Source: Halomonas sp. PR-M31
Lineage (GTDB): Bacteria; Pseudomonadota; Gammaproteobacteria; Pseudomonadales; Halomonadaceae
Length of the DNA: 56,957 bases
Direction of reading: 5' to 3'
NCBI RefSeq assembly: GCF_001039575.1
Contig: NZ_JIBT01000036.1
Coordinates: forward strand, 1 to 56,957
The translations under genes were made by a program, and so were the position numbers. The notes beneath the pieces were generated by a model that did not search any database, was not told the origin of the DNA, and saw nothing but the letters and a program-made list of their open reading frames with translations. How positions within the stretch are numbered: the first letter of the stretch is position 1; each line of letters begins with the position of its first letter. Of the stretch, positions 36,860 to 44,581 are shown one piece after another.

Positions 36860-37643
36860 TGTTTCGACGTGACTTCCCGCCTGATGATCAGCGGGGTGGC
36901 CTGCTGATTCGCATTGGCGATCGCAGTACCATTGCTCCTGCCGCTGTTTCGGGGCCTGCGGAAGAAGACGATGTGCTGGCAGATGTCGATATCTGGCCAC
37001 CCACGGCGCAGCCATTGGCTTTTGGGATGATCAGCCTGTAGCGGTGGTTCATGAACCTGAGGCAACACAATGGCCGACCGCAAGAGAGTGGCTGGCCCAG
37101 CTGTCCGAGTCGAAATTTGCCTTGATTTCGACGGCGCTGGAGGTGGTGGCCTGGCAGCGGGATCATCGCTTTTGTGGACGCTGCGGCCACGCCGCCGAGC
37201 GCATCGGCGGTGAGTTTGCCATGCAGTGCCCCCACTGTGGGCATCGCAACTATCCGCGTATCTCGCCTTGTATCATCACGTTGGTGACCTGTGGCGAGGA
37301 TTTGCTGCTGGCTCGCAGCCCCCGCTTTCCGCCCGGACGTTACTCGACTCTTGCAGGGTTCATAGAGCCTGGCGAAACCGCCGAGGATGCGGTGCATCGT
37401 GAAATATACGAAGAGGTAGGGTTGACGGTGCGCAACCTCAGCTACTATCGCAGCCAGGCCTGGCCGTTTCCTCATTCATTGATGCTGGGATTCTTTGCCG
37501 AAGCGGCCACCCGCCGCATTCGTATCGATGGTGTCGAGATTGCCGACGCGGCATGGTACACGCCGCGTCGATTGCCGCAATTGCCACCGCCCTATTCGAT
37601 TTCCCGGGCGTTGATCGAGGCACATCTCAAGCGTTATTCCTGA
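36859..37643 (+). pseudogene. nudC: NADH pyrophosphatase / NAD-cap RNA decapping hydrolase NudC, frameshifted (probable sequencing error)
   Basis: Two pieces in different frames. An N-terminal part (MFRRDFPPDDQRGGLLIRIG to QPLAFG, 36859-37041) would end at a premature stop. The rest (VHEPEATQWPTAREW onward, 37044-37643) has the zinc ribbon CGRCG/CPHCG, the Nudix box GFIEPGETAEDAVHREIYEEVG (in two parts around residue 170) and the NudC PFPHSLMLGF motif. A missing G in the run at about 37024-37026 joins them as AFGDDQPVAVVHEP, giving about 261 residues (E. coli NudC 257). NudC cleaves NADH and removes NAD caps from RNA. Coupled to dnaQ. Confidence 0.85.
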
Positions 37644-37648
37644 GGAGG

Positions 37649-37966
37649 TTATTCCTTTGGGAAAAGCGTGCTGAGCTTGGTGGCCAGCATCAGATTGCCG
37701 GTAGCTTTCAACTTGCCGGACATGAAGGCATGCATGCCGTCGATCTCACCGCTCATGATGCCCTTTAGCGTGGCGCTGTCTGCTGCCAGGGTAACGGAAG
37801 GATCGTCATGTTCACCGTTGTGAACGCCTAAGGTGCCGTCCTGCACGTGAAGATAATAATCCTCGCCGTCGGTGACATTGAACTGGAATATGTCGTCCAT
37901 GCCCTGAGCCGCTTGAGGATTGAAGCGGTTTTTCAGGCGATCCAGGGTAGCGCTGTTATCGGTCAT
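37649..37966 (-). CDS. SCP2 sterol-binding domain protein
   Basis: 105-residue single-domain SCP2 protein (SCP2 sterol transfer fold), starting at MTDNSATL; an ATG six codons earlier is possible. Motifs GEDYYLHVQDGTLGV, HDDPSVTLAADSATL and the GKLKATGNLMLATKL C-terminus (the last bearing the hydrophobic pocket residues) are typical. Such bacterial proteins probably bind lipids or acyl chains, with no assigned pathway. Convergent with nudC by only 5 bases. Confidence 0.82.
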   Translation of the reverse strand: MTDNSATLDRLKNRFNPQAAQGMDDIFQFNVTDGEDYYLHVQDGTLGVHNGEHDDPSVTLAADSATLKGIMSGEIDGMHAFMSGKLKATGNLMLATKLSTLFPKE

Positions 37967-38128
37967 CAAAAATTCTCGTGTCATGAACTGAAAGGGGAAC
38001 GCGAATGTGTGGCAAACGGTCAGTCTACGTCAAGGGATGACCTGTGAGCGTCCATCAATTATTCATGGCTCAAATGCATGGCATCTCGGGTATTGAATGC
38101 AAGAAATTAAAAAACGGAGAAGGCCTCA

Positions 38129-39169
38129 GTGAAAGAATGGCTAGCGGAATACGGCATGTTTTTGGCGCAGGTGGTCACTTTGGCCCTGATCGTTGCAGTG
38201 TTGATTGCATTGATTGGCAAGGCTCGGGGGCGCGAGGATCATAGTCGCCTGAGAATTGAAGAGCTCAACAAGCGATTGCGCGGCCGCCAGCGCCGTTTGC
38301 GCCTGTCCGGTATGGATCGTAAACATCGCAAGATGGCCCTGAAACGCTTCAAGAAAGAGGATAAAAACGAGGTTCGCACCTCCCCAGATAGCGAAGACGA
38401 GCATCAGAAACAGACGGTCTGGGTACTGGATTTCAAGGGGGATATCAAGGCGTCTGCGACCCCGCAGTTCAGTGAAGAGATCTCTGCGCTGCTCGGGGTG
38501 GTGAGCGAGAGTGACGAAGTCGTCTTGCGTCTCGAATCCCCAGGTGGACTGGTACACGCCTATGGTTTGGCGGCAGCGCAGCTCGATCGTCTGCGTGAAG
38601 CCAACGTGACCACGACGGTGTGCGTCGACAAGGTGGCGGCAAGCGGCGGCTATCTCATGGCCTGCTGTGCCGATCGCATACGGGCCGCTCCCTTCGCCGT
38701 GCTTGGTTCTATCGGCGTGGTGGCCCAATTGCCCAACATTCATCGCCTGCTCAAGAAAAACGATATCGATGTCGAGCTACTTACCGCGGGGCGCTACAAG
38801 CGCACCTTGACGGTGCTGGGAGAGAATACCGAAGAGGGTCGGGAAAAGTTCCTGGACGATCTGGAAAACACTCATGAGCTTTTCAAGCACTATGTTGGCG
38901 AGCGGCGCCCCCAACTCGATATCGAAGCCGTGGCAACCGGCGAAATATGGTATGGCAGCGAAGCGGTAAAAAATGGCCTGATTGATGAAGTAGGCACCAG
39001 CGAGGCGTATCTACTCGAGCGGATGACCCAGGCGCGAGTGATGACCGTGGCACTCGAGAAGAAACGCGGCCTGGCCGAACGTATGGGGTTGGCGGCCTCG
39101 ATGGGAGTTGAGCATGGGCTACAGCGTGTCTATGAAGCGCTCGAAGCCGGCGGATGGCAGCGGCGCTGA
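38129..39169 (+). CDS. sohB: SohB-type inner-membrane peptidase (family S49)
   Basis: 346-residue membrane-anchored protease, possibly acting on periplasmic or membrane substrates. An N-terminal helix (about residues 10-30) is followed by a highly basic linker (KRLRGRQRRLRLSG and on) and the S49 domain. The Ser-Lys dyad is visible: S172 in KVAASGGYLMA and K224 in GRYKRTLTV. LESPGGLVHAYG and GSIGVVAQ are other S49 markers. Starts with GTG at 38129, preceded by GGAGAAGG. E. coli SohB was found as a multicopy suppressor of htrA. Confidence 0.92.
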   Translation: MKEWLAEYGMFLAQVVTLALIVAVLIALIGKARGREDHSRLRIEELNKRLRGRQRRLRLSGMDRKHRKMALKRFKKEDKNEVRTSPDSEDEHQKQTVWVLDFKGDIKASATPQFSEEISALLGVVSESDEVVLRLESPGGLVHAYGLAAAQLDRLREANVTTTVCVDKVAASGGYLMACCADRIRAAPFAVLGSIGVVAQLPNIHRLLKKNDIDVELLTAGRYKRTLTVLGENTEEGREKFLDDLENTHELFKHYVGERRPQLDIEAVATGEIWYGSEAVKNGLIDEVGTSEAYLLERMTQARVMTVALEKKRGLAERMGLAASMGVEHGLQRVYEALEAGGWQRR

Positions 39170-39206
39170 ACGTCCACTTCCTGTTAGCGGCATCGAGGAA
39201 CAGCCG

Positions 39207-39521
39207 TTAGGCGTAGAGCTTGGCCAGCGTATCCACTACGGTGCGTGCCTCATCGCCCTGTAATGAATAGTAGATCGTTTGGGAGGAGCGCCGGGTATTG
39301 ACCAGTCCTTCACGCCGAAGAATGGCTAGGTGCTGGGATAGCGCAGATTGACTCAAGGCCAGGCGTGAATTCAGTTCAGAAACTGATAGCTCCGTTTCAT
39401 CAAGTAGGCACAGTATGCGCAGACGATTTTCGTTTGCCATGGCCTTGAGAAGATTGGTGGCATCGACAACGCTGCCATCGCCTTTTTCGAGCAATTGTGT
39501 CGCAGGCTGACGAGTGCTCAT
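39207..39521 (-). CDS. ArsR/SmtB-family transcriptional regulator
   Basis: 104-residue winged-helix repressor, starting at MSTRQPA with GGGAG upstream; the frame runs 26 codons further. The winged-helix block is LLKAMANENRLRILCLL, ELSVSELNSRLALSQSALSQHL (recognition helix) and GLVNTRRSSQTIYYSL. It is like the BigR/YgaV branch that senses sulfide or polysulfide with two cysteines, but only one cysteine is present in the winged-helix core (in RILCLL) and none at the C-terminal position. It may thus sense something else. No target gene is adjacent: sohB converges on it and prpE is divergent about 390 bases away. Confidence 0.82.
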   Translation of the reverse strand: MSTRQPATQLLEKGDGSVVDATNLLKAMANENRLRILCLLDETELSVSELNSRLALSQSALSQHLAILRREGLVNTRRSSQTIYYSLQGDEARTVVDTLAKLYA

Positions 39522-39908
39522 GTTGCATCTCCCGGGAACGTCTAGCAGTGATGACGCCCTATCTTGACTGGACGCTGGTTTGGCGAATAACAACCACATT
39601 ACTCTCTTCCTGATTTAGCAAATCTTCAACAACTTCATGATACTTATTCAAACGTATATTTAACGGTAAAACCCAAATGCCGCCGGTGCTGGACACTCGG
39701 TAGACCAGCTGATTGTCGACAATAAGAAGATGTTTTAGTCACAAAGACTCATTTATTACTTTTCAACAGGAGTAGTTAGCCGATGGTATGAGTGGAAAGC
39801 GCCATGACATCGCCTAGAGTGTCAACAATCGATGGTTTGGGATCGATAGTACCTTGAACCTTGGCGTTGATCCTTCGACACGTTCTTCCTTGATGAGGCG
39901 AGCTTTCC
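39522..39908. other. Intergenic region between the ArsR regulator and prpE
   Basis: About 385 bases, AT-rich, with no gene. It should carry the promoters of the ArsR gene (leftward) and prpE (rightward). It contains a repeat of ATCGAT (39828-39833 and 39842-39847, 8 bases apart) about 60 bases before prpE, and AT-rich stretches near 39650. No confident promoter or ArsR-type operator could be chosen. Confidence 0.35.
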
Positions 39909-41818
39909 ATGAGTACCTACCAGTCCGAGTTTCAACAATCGATTCAACATCCCGAGGCGTTTTGGGCAGAACAGGCTCAACGTATTCCCTGGTTCAAATC
40001 GCCCCAGACCATTCTGAGTTACGACGAACAGGATCACGCCCGTTGGTATGATGATGGCGAGTTGAACATCTGTCATGTCGCACTGGATCATCATGTTGAC
40101 TCGGGGCGGGGTGATCAGCCGGCGATCTTCTGGGATTCACCCGTGTCCGGGCAGCGTCGGCAGTACAGCTATCGTGAGCTACGCGACCAGGTGGCGACCT
40201 TTGCCGGGGCTTTGGCAGGGTTGGGCGTGGAAAAGGGCGACCGGGTGGTCATCTACATGCCCATGGTGCCCGAGGCGCTGATAGCAATGTATGCTTGCGC
40301 GCGCCTGGGAGCGATTCACTCTGTGGTATTCGGCGGCTTTGCCCCTCATGAGCTGGCAATGCGCATCGAAGACGCAGAGCCCAAGGTGGTGGTGGCCGCG
40401 TCCTGTGGCATCGAAGTCGATACGGTCATTCCTTACAAGCCTATCGTCGACAAAGCCATCGCCGATAGCGCTTACAAGCCCTCGGCCTGTGTCATCCTCC
40501 AGCGCGAGCAGGCTCAGGCCGATCTGGGCGATATCGATCATGACTGGCAGGCGCTGATGAAAAACGCCACGCCAGCGGACTGCGTACCGGTCAAGGGCAC
40601 CGACCCGCTTTATATCCTTTACACCTCCGGCACGACCGGAAAGCCAAAGGGGGTGGTGCGCGATCATGGCGGCTACGCGGTGGCGCTGCATTACTCCATG
40701 GAACGCATTTATGGAATGGCGCCAGGCGATGTCTTCTTTTCAGCCTCGGACGTCGGCTGGGTGGTGGGGCATTCCTACATCGTCTATGCGCCCTTGATTC
40801 TGGGATGCACCACCGTCGTTTACGAAGGCAAGCCGGTCCGAACGCCAGACGCCGGGGCGTTCTGGCGTCTGATTTCCGAGTATGGCGTCAAGGCATTCTT
40901 TACCGCCCCGACCGCCTTTCGTGCGGTCAAGAAAGAAGACCCGGACGGCAAATGGCTGGAAAAGTACGATATTTCCTGTCTCAAGACGTTGTTTCTTGCC
41001 GGTGAACGGCTCGATCCGCCGACCTTTCACTGGCTCGATGATCTGATTGACGTGCCGGTGATCGATCACTGGTGGCAGACCGAGACCGGCTGGGCCATTG
41101 CCGCCAATCTGCAGGGGCTTGAGCCCATGCCGGTCAAGCCCGGTTCCGCGACGGTACCGGTGCCGGGCTATGACGTGCAGGTGATCAATCGTCAGGGAGA
41201 ACCCGCGGCAGCTCATGAGCAGGGCAGTATCGTCATACGCCAGCCCCTGCCGCCGGGGTGCCTTGCGGGTATCTGGCGTAACCCAAAACGCTTTCATCAG
41301 CCTACATGGCGGCGATCCCGGGTTGTTATCTGACCGGTGATGGTGGCTACTTCGATGAAGAGGGCTATCTGTTCATCATGGGGCGTACCGATGATGTCAT
41401 CAACGTGGCGGGCCATCGTCTATCCACCGGTGAGATGGAAGAGGTGCTGGGGTCTCATGCGGCAGTGGCGGAGTGTGCCGTGATCGGTATTCTCGACGAT
41501 CTGAAAGGCCAGGTGCCCCTGGGGCTGGTGATTCCCAAGGATGGCTTCGATGGTGATACGCAAGCCCTTGAAAAGGAGTTGATCGCCCTGGTTCGCGCTC
41601 AGATCGGCGCGGTGGCGTCCTTGAAACAGGTGCTGGTGGTATCGCGTCTGCCCAAGACCCGTTCCGGCAAGATACTGCGAAAGCTTTTGCGCACCATCGC
41701 TGATGGCAAGGAGTTCGGCATGCCGTCCACCATCGATGATCCCACCAGCCTGCAGGAAGTGCACGAACACATGGTGGATAGAGAAGTGGGGGCCGCGCAT
41801 CAGTCAAAACAGGTTTAG
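39909..41818 (+). pseudogene. prpE: Propionate-CoA ligase PrpE, frameshifted (probable sequencing error)
   Basis: Acyl-CoA synthetase of the adenylate-forming family that activates propionate. The first part (39909 to about 41300) holds the substrate and ATP regions: ARLGAIHSVVFGGFAPHEL, YTSGTTGKPKGVVRDHGG, DVGWVVGHSYIVYAPL, DHWWQTETGW. The second part (from about 41300) holds GDGGYFDEEGYLFIMGR, DDVINVAGHR and the catalytic lysine in KTRSGKILRKLL. They are joined if one G is restored at about 41300 (CATCAGCC to CATCAGGCC), giving about 636 residues (E. coli PrpE 628) with no other damage. A hairpin terminator follows. Confidence 0.88.
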
Positions 41819-41841
41819 TCGCCTGTTCCGATCCGCTGTCA

Positions 41842-41868
41842 TCAGCCCGCTTTCGGCGGGCCTGATTT
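41842..41868 (+). terminator. Rho-independent terminator after prpE
   Basis: Stem TCAG-CCCGC with GCGGG-CCTGA around a TTTC loop (one bulged base), followed by TTTG. It starts 23 bases after the prpE stop and precedes the yhhQ leader. Confidence 0.7.
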
Positions 41869-41909
41869 GTGGTTACCATGCACCGCTCACATTTTGTCCC
41901 ATCGATGCA

Positions 41910-41946
41910 CGAGGGTTCCCTCACCCCTCGGCGGTATAAAAAGGAA
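41910..41946 (+). promoter_or_regulatory. preQ1-I-like riboswitch in the yhhQ leader
   Basis: Stem P1 is CGAGGG (41910-41915) pairing with CCCTCG (41925-41930), with the 9-base loop TTCCCTCAC. An A-rich linker (GCGGTATAAAA) follows, then AAGGAA (41941-41946), the ribosome-binding site of yhhQ 6 bases before its ATG. The loop bases CCT (919-921) can pair with AGG (942-944), and TTCC with GGAA, which makes the H-type pseudoknot that hides the ribosome-binding site. The GGTTC...ACCC pattern and AT-A-rich linker match the preQ1-I class. The linker is a few bases longer than in B. subtilis. It sits before a queuosine-precursor transporter, which strongly supports it. Confidence 0.75.
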
Positions 41947-41952
41947 TCCTTC

Positions 41953-42618
41953 ATGCTGTTGTTGTCCGAGGCACAAAAGCGTCGCTGCTTGATAGCGCTT
42001 GTCGCCTTTCACATCCTCGTGATCGCTGCGAGCAATTATCTGGTGCAGTTGCCTTTCACGATTGCCGGCTTGCATACCACCTGGGGCGCGTTCAGCTTCC
42101 CGTTCATCTTTCTGGCCACGGATCTTACCGTCAGACTGTTCGGCAAGGGGCCGGCGCGGGTGATCATTGCCCGAGTCATGCTGCCGGCGCTGGTGGTTTC
42201 CTATGTGCTGTCGGTCATGTTCGAAAAAGAGGAGTTTCGTAGCGTCGCGGCGCTTGGCGACTTCAATCTGTTCGTCGCACGCATCGCGCTGGCAAGCTTC
42301 ATGGCTTACGTGATCGGTCAGCTGCTCGATATACAGGTCTTCGATCGCTTGCGCCGCAGTGCCCGCTGGTGGGTGGCTCCAGCACTTTCAACGGTGTTCG
42401 GTAATCTTGCGGATACCTTTGCATTTTTCGCCATCGCCTTTCATCAGGGGCCAGATGCCTTCATGGCCAGCCATTGGGTGGAAATCGCCTGGCTCGATTA
42501 CGCGGTCAAATTGATCATCTCGCTGACGCTTTTCTTGCCCATGTATGGCTTGCTGCTGGGGTGGTTGAGCCGAAGCCTGCTACGCTGGGGGGCAAGGCCT
42601 TCCCAGGAAGGCATTTGA
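41953..42618 (+). CDS. yhhQ: Queuosine-precursor transporter YhhQ
   Basis: Inner-membrane importer of preQ0/preQ1 for queuosine synthesis in tRNA. 221 residues, identical in length to E. coli YhhQ and very similar: SNYLVQLPFTIAG, HTTWGAFSFPFIFLATDLTVR, FNLFVARIALASFMAYVIGQ, FGNLADTFAFF and the DAFMASHW segment. About six helices. The start is chosen at the ATG with AAGGAA; the frame runs 28 codons earlier through the riboswitch and is not translated. Probably repressed at translation by preQ1 via the leader. Confidence 0.94.
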   Translation: MLLLSEAQKRRCLIALVAFHILVIAASNYLVQLPFTIAGLHTTWGAFSFPFIFLATDLTVRLFGKGPARVIIARVMLPALVVSYVLSVMFEKEEFRSVAALGDFNLFVARIALASFMAYVIGQLLDIQVFDRLRRSARWWVAPALSTVFGNLADTFAFFAIAFHQGPDAFMASHWVEIAWLDYAVKLIISLTLFLPMYGLLLGWLSRSLLRWGARPSQEGI

Positions 42619-42758
42619 GAACCTGTCTACGGTCAGCTGCGTGTCGGCCATACGTCGTTAAATTCGTTTTCAAAATACTCATTTACACCAGTAAACTCCG
42701 TTTTTTCGTCCGAATTTGCCTCGTCTGACTCTAACTCGCTAGACCGTAAACAGGTTCT
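42618..42758. repeat. 141-bp imperfect palindromic intergenic repeat
   Basis: The ends are near-perfect inverted repeats: AGAACCTGTCTACGGTC (42618-42634) and GACCGTAAACAGGTTCT (42742-42758), 16 of 17 matching. Inside are further nested inverted parts (AAATTCG with CGAATTT; TTTAC-ACCA-GTAAA in the centre). It starts at the last base of the yhhQ stop and ends 43 bases before the esterase. The whole element can fold into one long hairpin. It codes for nothing and looks like a miniature repetitive element of the ERIC/MITE type. Copies elsewhere in the genome cannot be checked here. Confidence 0.7.
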
Positions 42759-42801
42759 AGGATATTTAGGAATGTCAATATGGGCTGAAAAGGAAGACAG
42801 C

Positions 42802-43605
42802 ATGAGCGACTCCGTCGAACTCTACTATCAAGACAGCAGTAGGCAAGATAGCGATGGTCAGGATGGCGTGCCGTTGATCGTAATGCACGGCTTGTTCGGC
42901 AGCGCGGATAACTGGCGCTCCCATGTCAAGCAGTGGCAGCGAAAGCGCCGGGTGATTAGCGTGGACCTGCGCAATCATGGCCGCTCACCCCATGCCGAAA
43001 AGATGGATTACGCCGTAATGGCCCAGGATGTGATCGCCTTGCTGGACAAGCTTGAAATAGAGCGCTGTGATCTATTGGGTCACTCCATGGGAGGGAAGGT
43101 GGCCATCACCGTGGCTCGTCTTGCGCCGGAGCGTTTGTCCTCATTGATCGTCGCGGATATTGCGCCTGTCGCCTACGGTCATGATCACGACAGCGTCTTT
43201 GCCGCGCTTCGCCGAGTCGTGGAAGGCGAGCCCACCTCCCGCAAGGAAGCCGATGCGTTGATGGCCGAAGTCGTCGAAACACCAGCGGTACGCATGTTCC
43301 TGGCCACCAATCTGGTACGCGATGATGAGGGCGTAATGCGTCTGCGGGTAGGGCTCGATGAAATCGAGGCGGCCTATGACAACATCATTGCCGAACCGGC
43401 GGGCGAGGGCGTGTATGAAGGACCGACTCTGGTATTGCGCGGCGCCAATTCCGGCTATGTCAGTGATGAGTTCGTTCCACCGCTGAAGAAAGTGCTCCCC
43501 AGCGCCGAGATCGAGACGCTGGACGCCGGGCATTGGCTACACGCCGAAGCGCCGAAAGCGTTTCGGCAGGCGGTGAATGACTTTCTGGAAGGGCAACCAG
43601 ATTAA
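42802..43605 (+). CDS. ybfF: YbfF-like alpha/beta-hydrolase esterase
   Basis: 267-residue cytosolic acyl esterase (start at the ATG with AAGGAAG upstream; an ATG 10 codons earlier is open). The alpha/beta-hydrolase triad is visible: oxyanion HGLFGSADNW near the N-terminus, nucleophile in LLGHSMGGK, an Asp in the later region and the C-terminal His in LDAGHWLHAEAP. DLRNHGRSPH is typical of the YbfF group (palmitoyl-CoA and other acyl-ester hydrolysis in E. coli). Located after the palindromic repeat and convergent with the gntR-type gene (16 bases between). Confidence 0.85.
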   Translation: MSDSVELYYQDSSRQDSDGQDGVPLIVMHGLFGSADNWRSHVKQWQRKRRVISVDLRNHGRSPHAEKMDYAVMAQDVIALLDKLEIERCDLLGHSMGGKVAITVARLAPERLSSLIVADIAPVAYGHDHDSVFAALRRVVEGEPTSRKEADALMAEVVETPAVRMFLATNLVRDDEGVMRLRVGLDEIEAAYDNIIAEPAGEGVYEGPTLVLRGANSGYVSDEFVPPLKKVLPSAEIETLDAGHWLHAEAPKAFRQAVNDFLEGQPD

Positions 43606-43621
43606 AAGCGTTTATCTATAC

Positions 43622-44392
43622 CTATCGAATCTCGGTTTTGTAACTGAATCGGTCAGCCCTTCCCTTGGTGGTGCGCACCTCAACGATTCTATCTCCTTGG
43701 GTGTAGGTCAGCCGTTTGAGAACGACCACAGGGGTATCTTTGGCGACATCTATCATTTCTGCGGTCTTGGGATCAGCGCCTCCCGCGGTCAGGGTTTCCT
43801 GCGCCCGGACGATGGGCACCCCATAATGATCGAATACGAGAGCGTATAAATAATCAGGGATGTGAAGTTTTTCATCTTCGAGGCCGGGCACTACAGTGGC
43901 AGGCCACCATGAATATTCCACCAGGATGGCACGCTCGCCGACGAAGCCTACCCGCTCGATATAAATTAGATCAGTGTCTTTCTCTACGCCCAGGCGTCGG
44001 CAGACATCAACCGGCCCCGGCATTCGTTTGCGTGCGGTCGTTTCCTTGTGGATGCGCACCGAGCGTCCTTCCGCATCGCCATAGGTAAAGAATCGGAATA
44101 GGCTTTTCTCGAAGTCGACTCGAGATACATAGGTTCCCTTGCCCTGATGCCTGAATAGCAGTTTTTCCCAGACTAGATTGGTAATCGCCTTCTTGACGGT
44201 TCCGGGGCTAACGCCCAGCGCCTTCGCCAACTGTGTTTCAGAGGGAATCAGATCCCCAGGTATTAGACGACCACTGCTGATAAGCGATCGAATGTGGTTC
44301 TCAACCACTCGATAGAGTGGCTTGCCTTTAGCTGTTTCCAGGGATGTCGTCTGAAACAGTTCCAAACGATCGGTGCCAGTACTCGTTTCCAC
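43622..44392 (-). CDS. GntR/HutC-family (UTRA) regulator of the divergent transport/catabolic cluster
   Basis: 256 residues from a GTG at 44392, preceded by AAGGAG; the frame is open to a TTG at 44413. An N-terminal winged helix (LYRVVENHIRSLISSGRLIPG, then PSETQLAKALGVSPGTVKKAI) is followed by a UTRA effector domain (about 110-250, FVGERAILVEYSWWP and YALVFDHYGVPIVRAQETLTA). UTRA domains bind small carboxylates, sugars or similar. A perfect 16-bp palindrome, ACTCATGTACATGAGT, lies 67 bases upstream of its start, in the divergent region before tctA. Very likely the repressor of the neighbouring transporter and catabolic genes. The C. necator sulfoacetate cluster instead has a LysR regulator. 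Confidence 0.85.
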   Translation of the reverse strand: METSTGTDRLELFQTTSLETAKGKPLYRVVENHIRSLISSGRLIPGDLIPSETQLAKALGVSPGTVKKAITNLVWEKLLFRHQGKGTYVSRVDFEKSLFRFFTYGDAEGRSVRIHKETTARKRMPGPVDVCRRLGVEKDTDLIYIERVGFVGERAILVEYSWWPATVVPGLEDEKLHIPDYLYALVFDHYGVPIVRAQETLTAGGADPKTAEMIDVAKDTPVVVLKRLTYTQGDRIVEVRTTKGRADRFSYKTEIR

Positions 44393-44422
44393 TATCTCTC
44401 CTTGCGTCTTCAAAATTTTTAT

Positions 44423-44451
44423 TTGACACCCCTACGGCTCTAGTCTAATCC
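44423..44451 (+). promoter_or_regulatory. Probable promoter of the tctABC-like operon
   Basis: TTGACA (44423-44428), 17 bases, TAATCC (44446-44451); TCTAAT one step earlier (15-base spacing) is an alternative -10. The palindromic operator starts 9 bases downstream, so a bound repressor would cover the transcription start. Confidence 0.5.
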
Positions 44452-44459
44452 TTAAGATG

Positions 44460-44475
44460 ACTCATGTACATGAGT
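44460..44475. promoter_or_regulatory. Palindromic operator, site 1
   Basis: ACTCATGTACATGAGT, a perfect 16-bp palindrome between the gntR-type gene and tctA-like. A near copy is at 47760-47775. The size fits a GntR/HutC dimer site. Confidence 0.75.
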
Positions 44476-44581
44476 TGCATGACTTGGTTGGGATATGGAC
44501 AGGTGGTGATCCTCGTGCCAACAACGATAAGCGAACATCCGTGCGTTGGCTTCAGCATAGATGTTAAAAGAGGAGAGGTCC

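Noticed and set aside
36859-37041. Separate small gene before NudC
   Set aside because: One restored G joins it to the Nudix part as an ordinary NudC N-terminus, so it is a frameshifted half.
38141-38743. Leftward 200-codon frame under sohB
   Set aside because: Antisense to sohB, which has the complete S49 dyad.
42618-42758. A transposon or IS remnant
   Set aside because: No transposase fragment; the 141-bp element is entirely non-coding and palindromic, so a small repeat is the better description.
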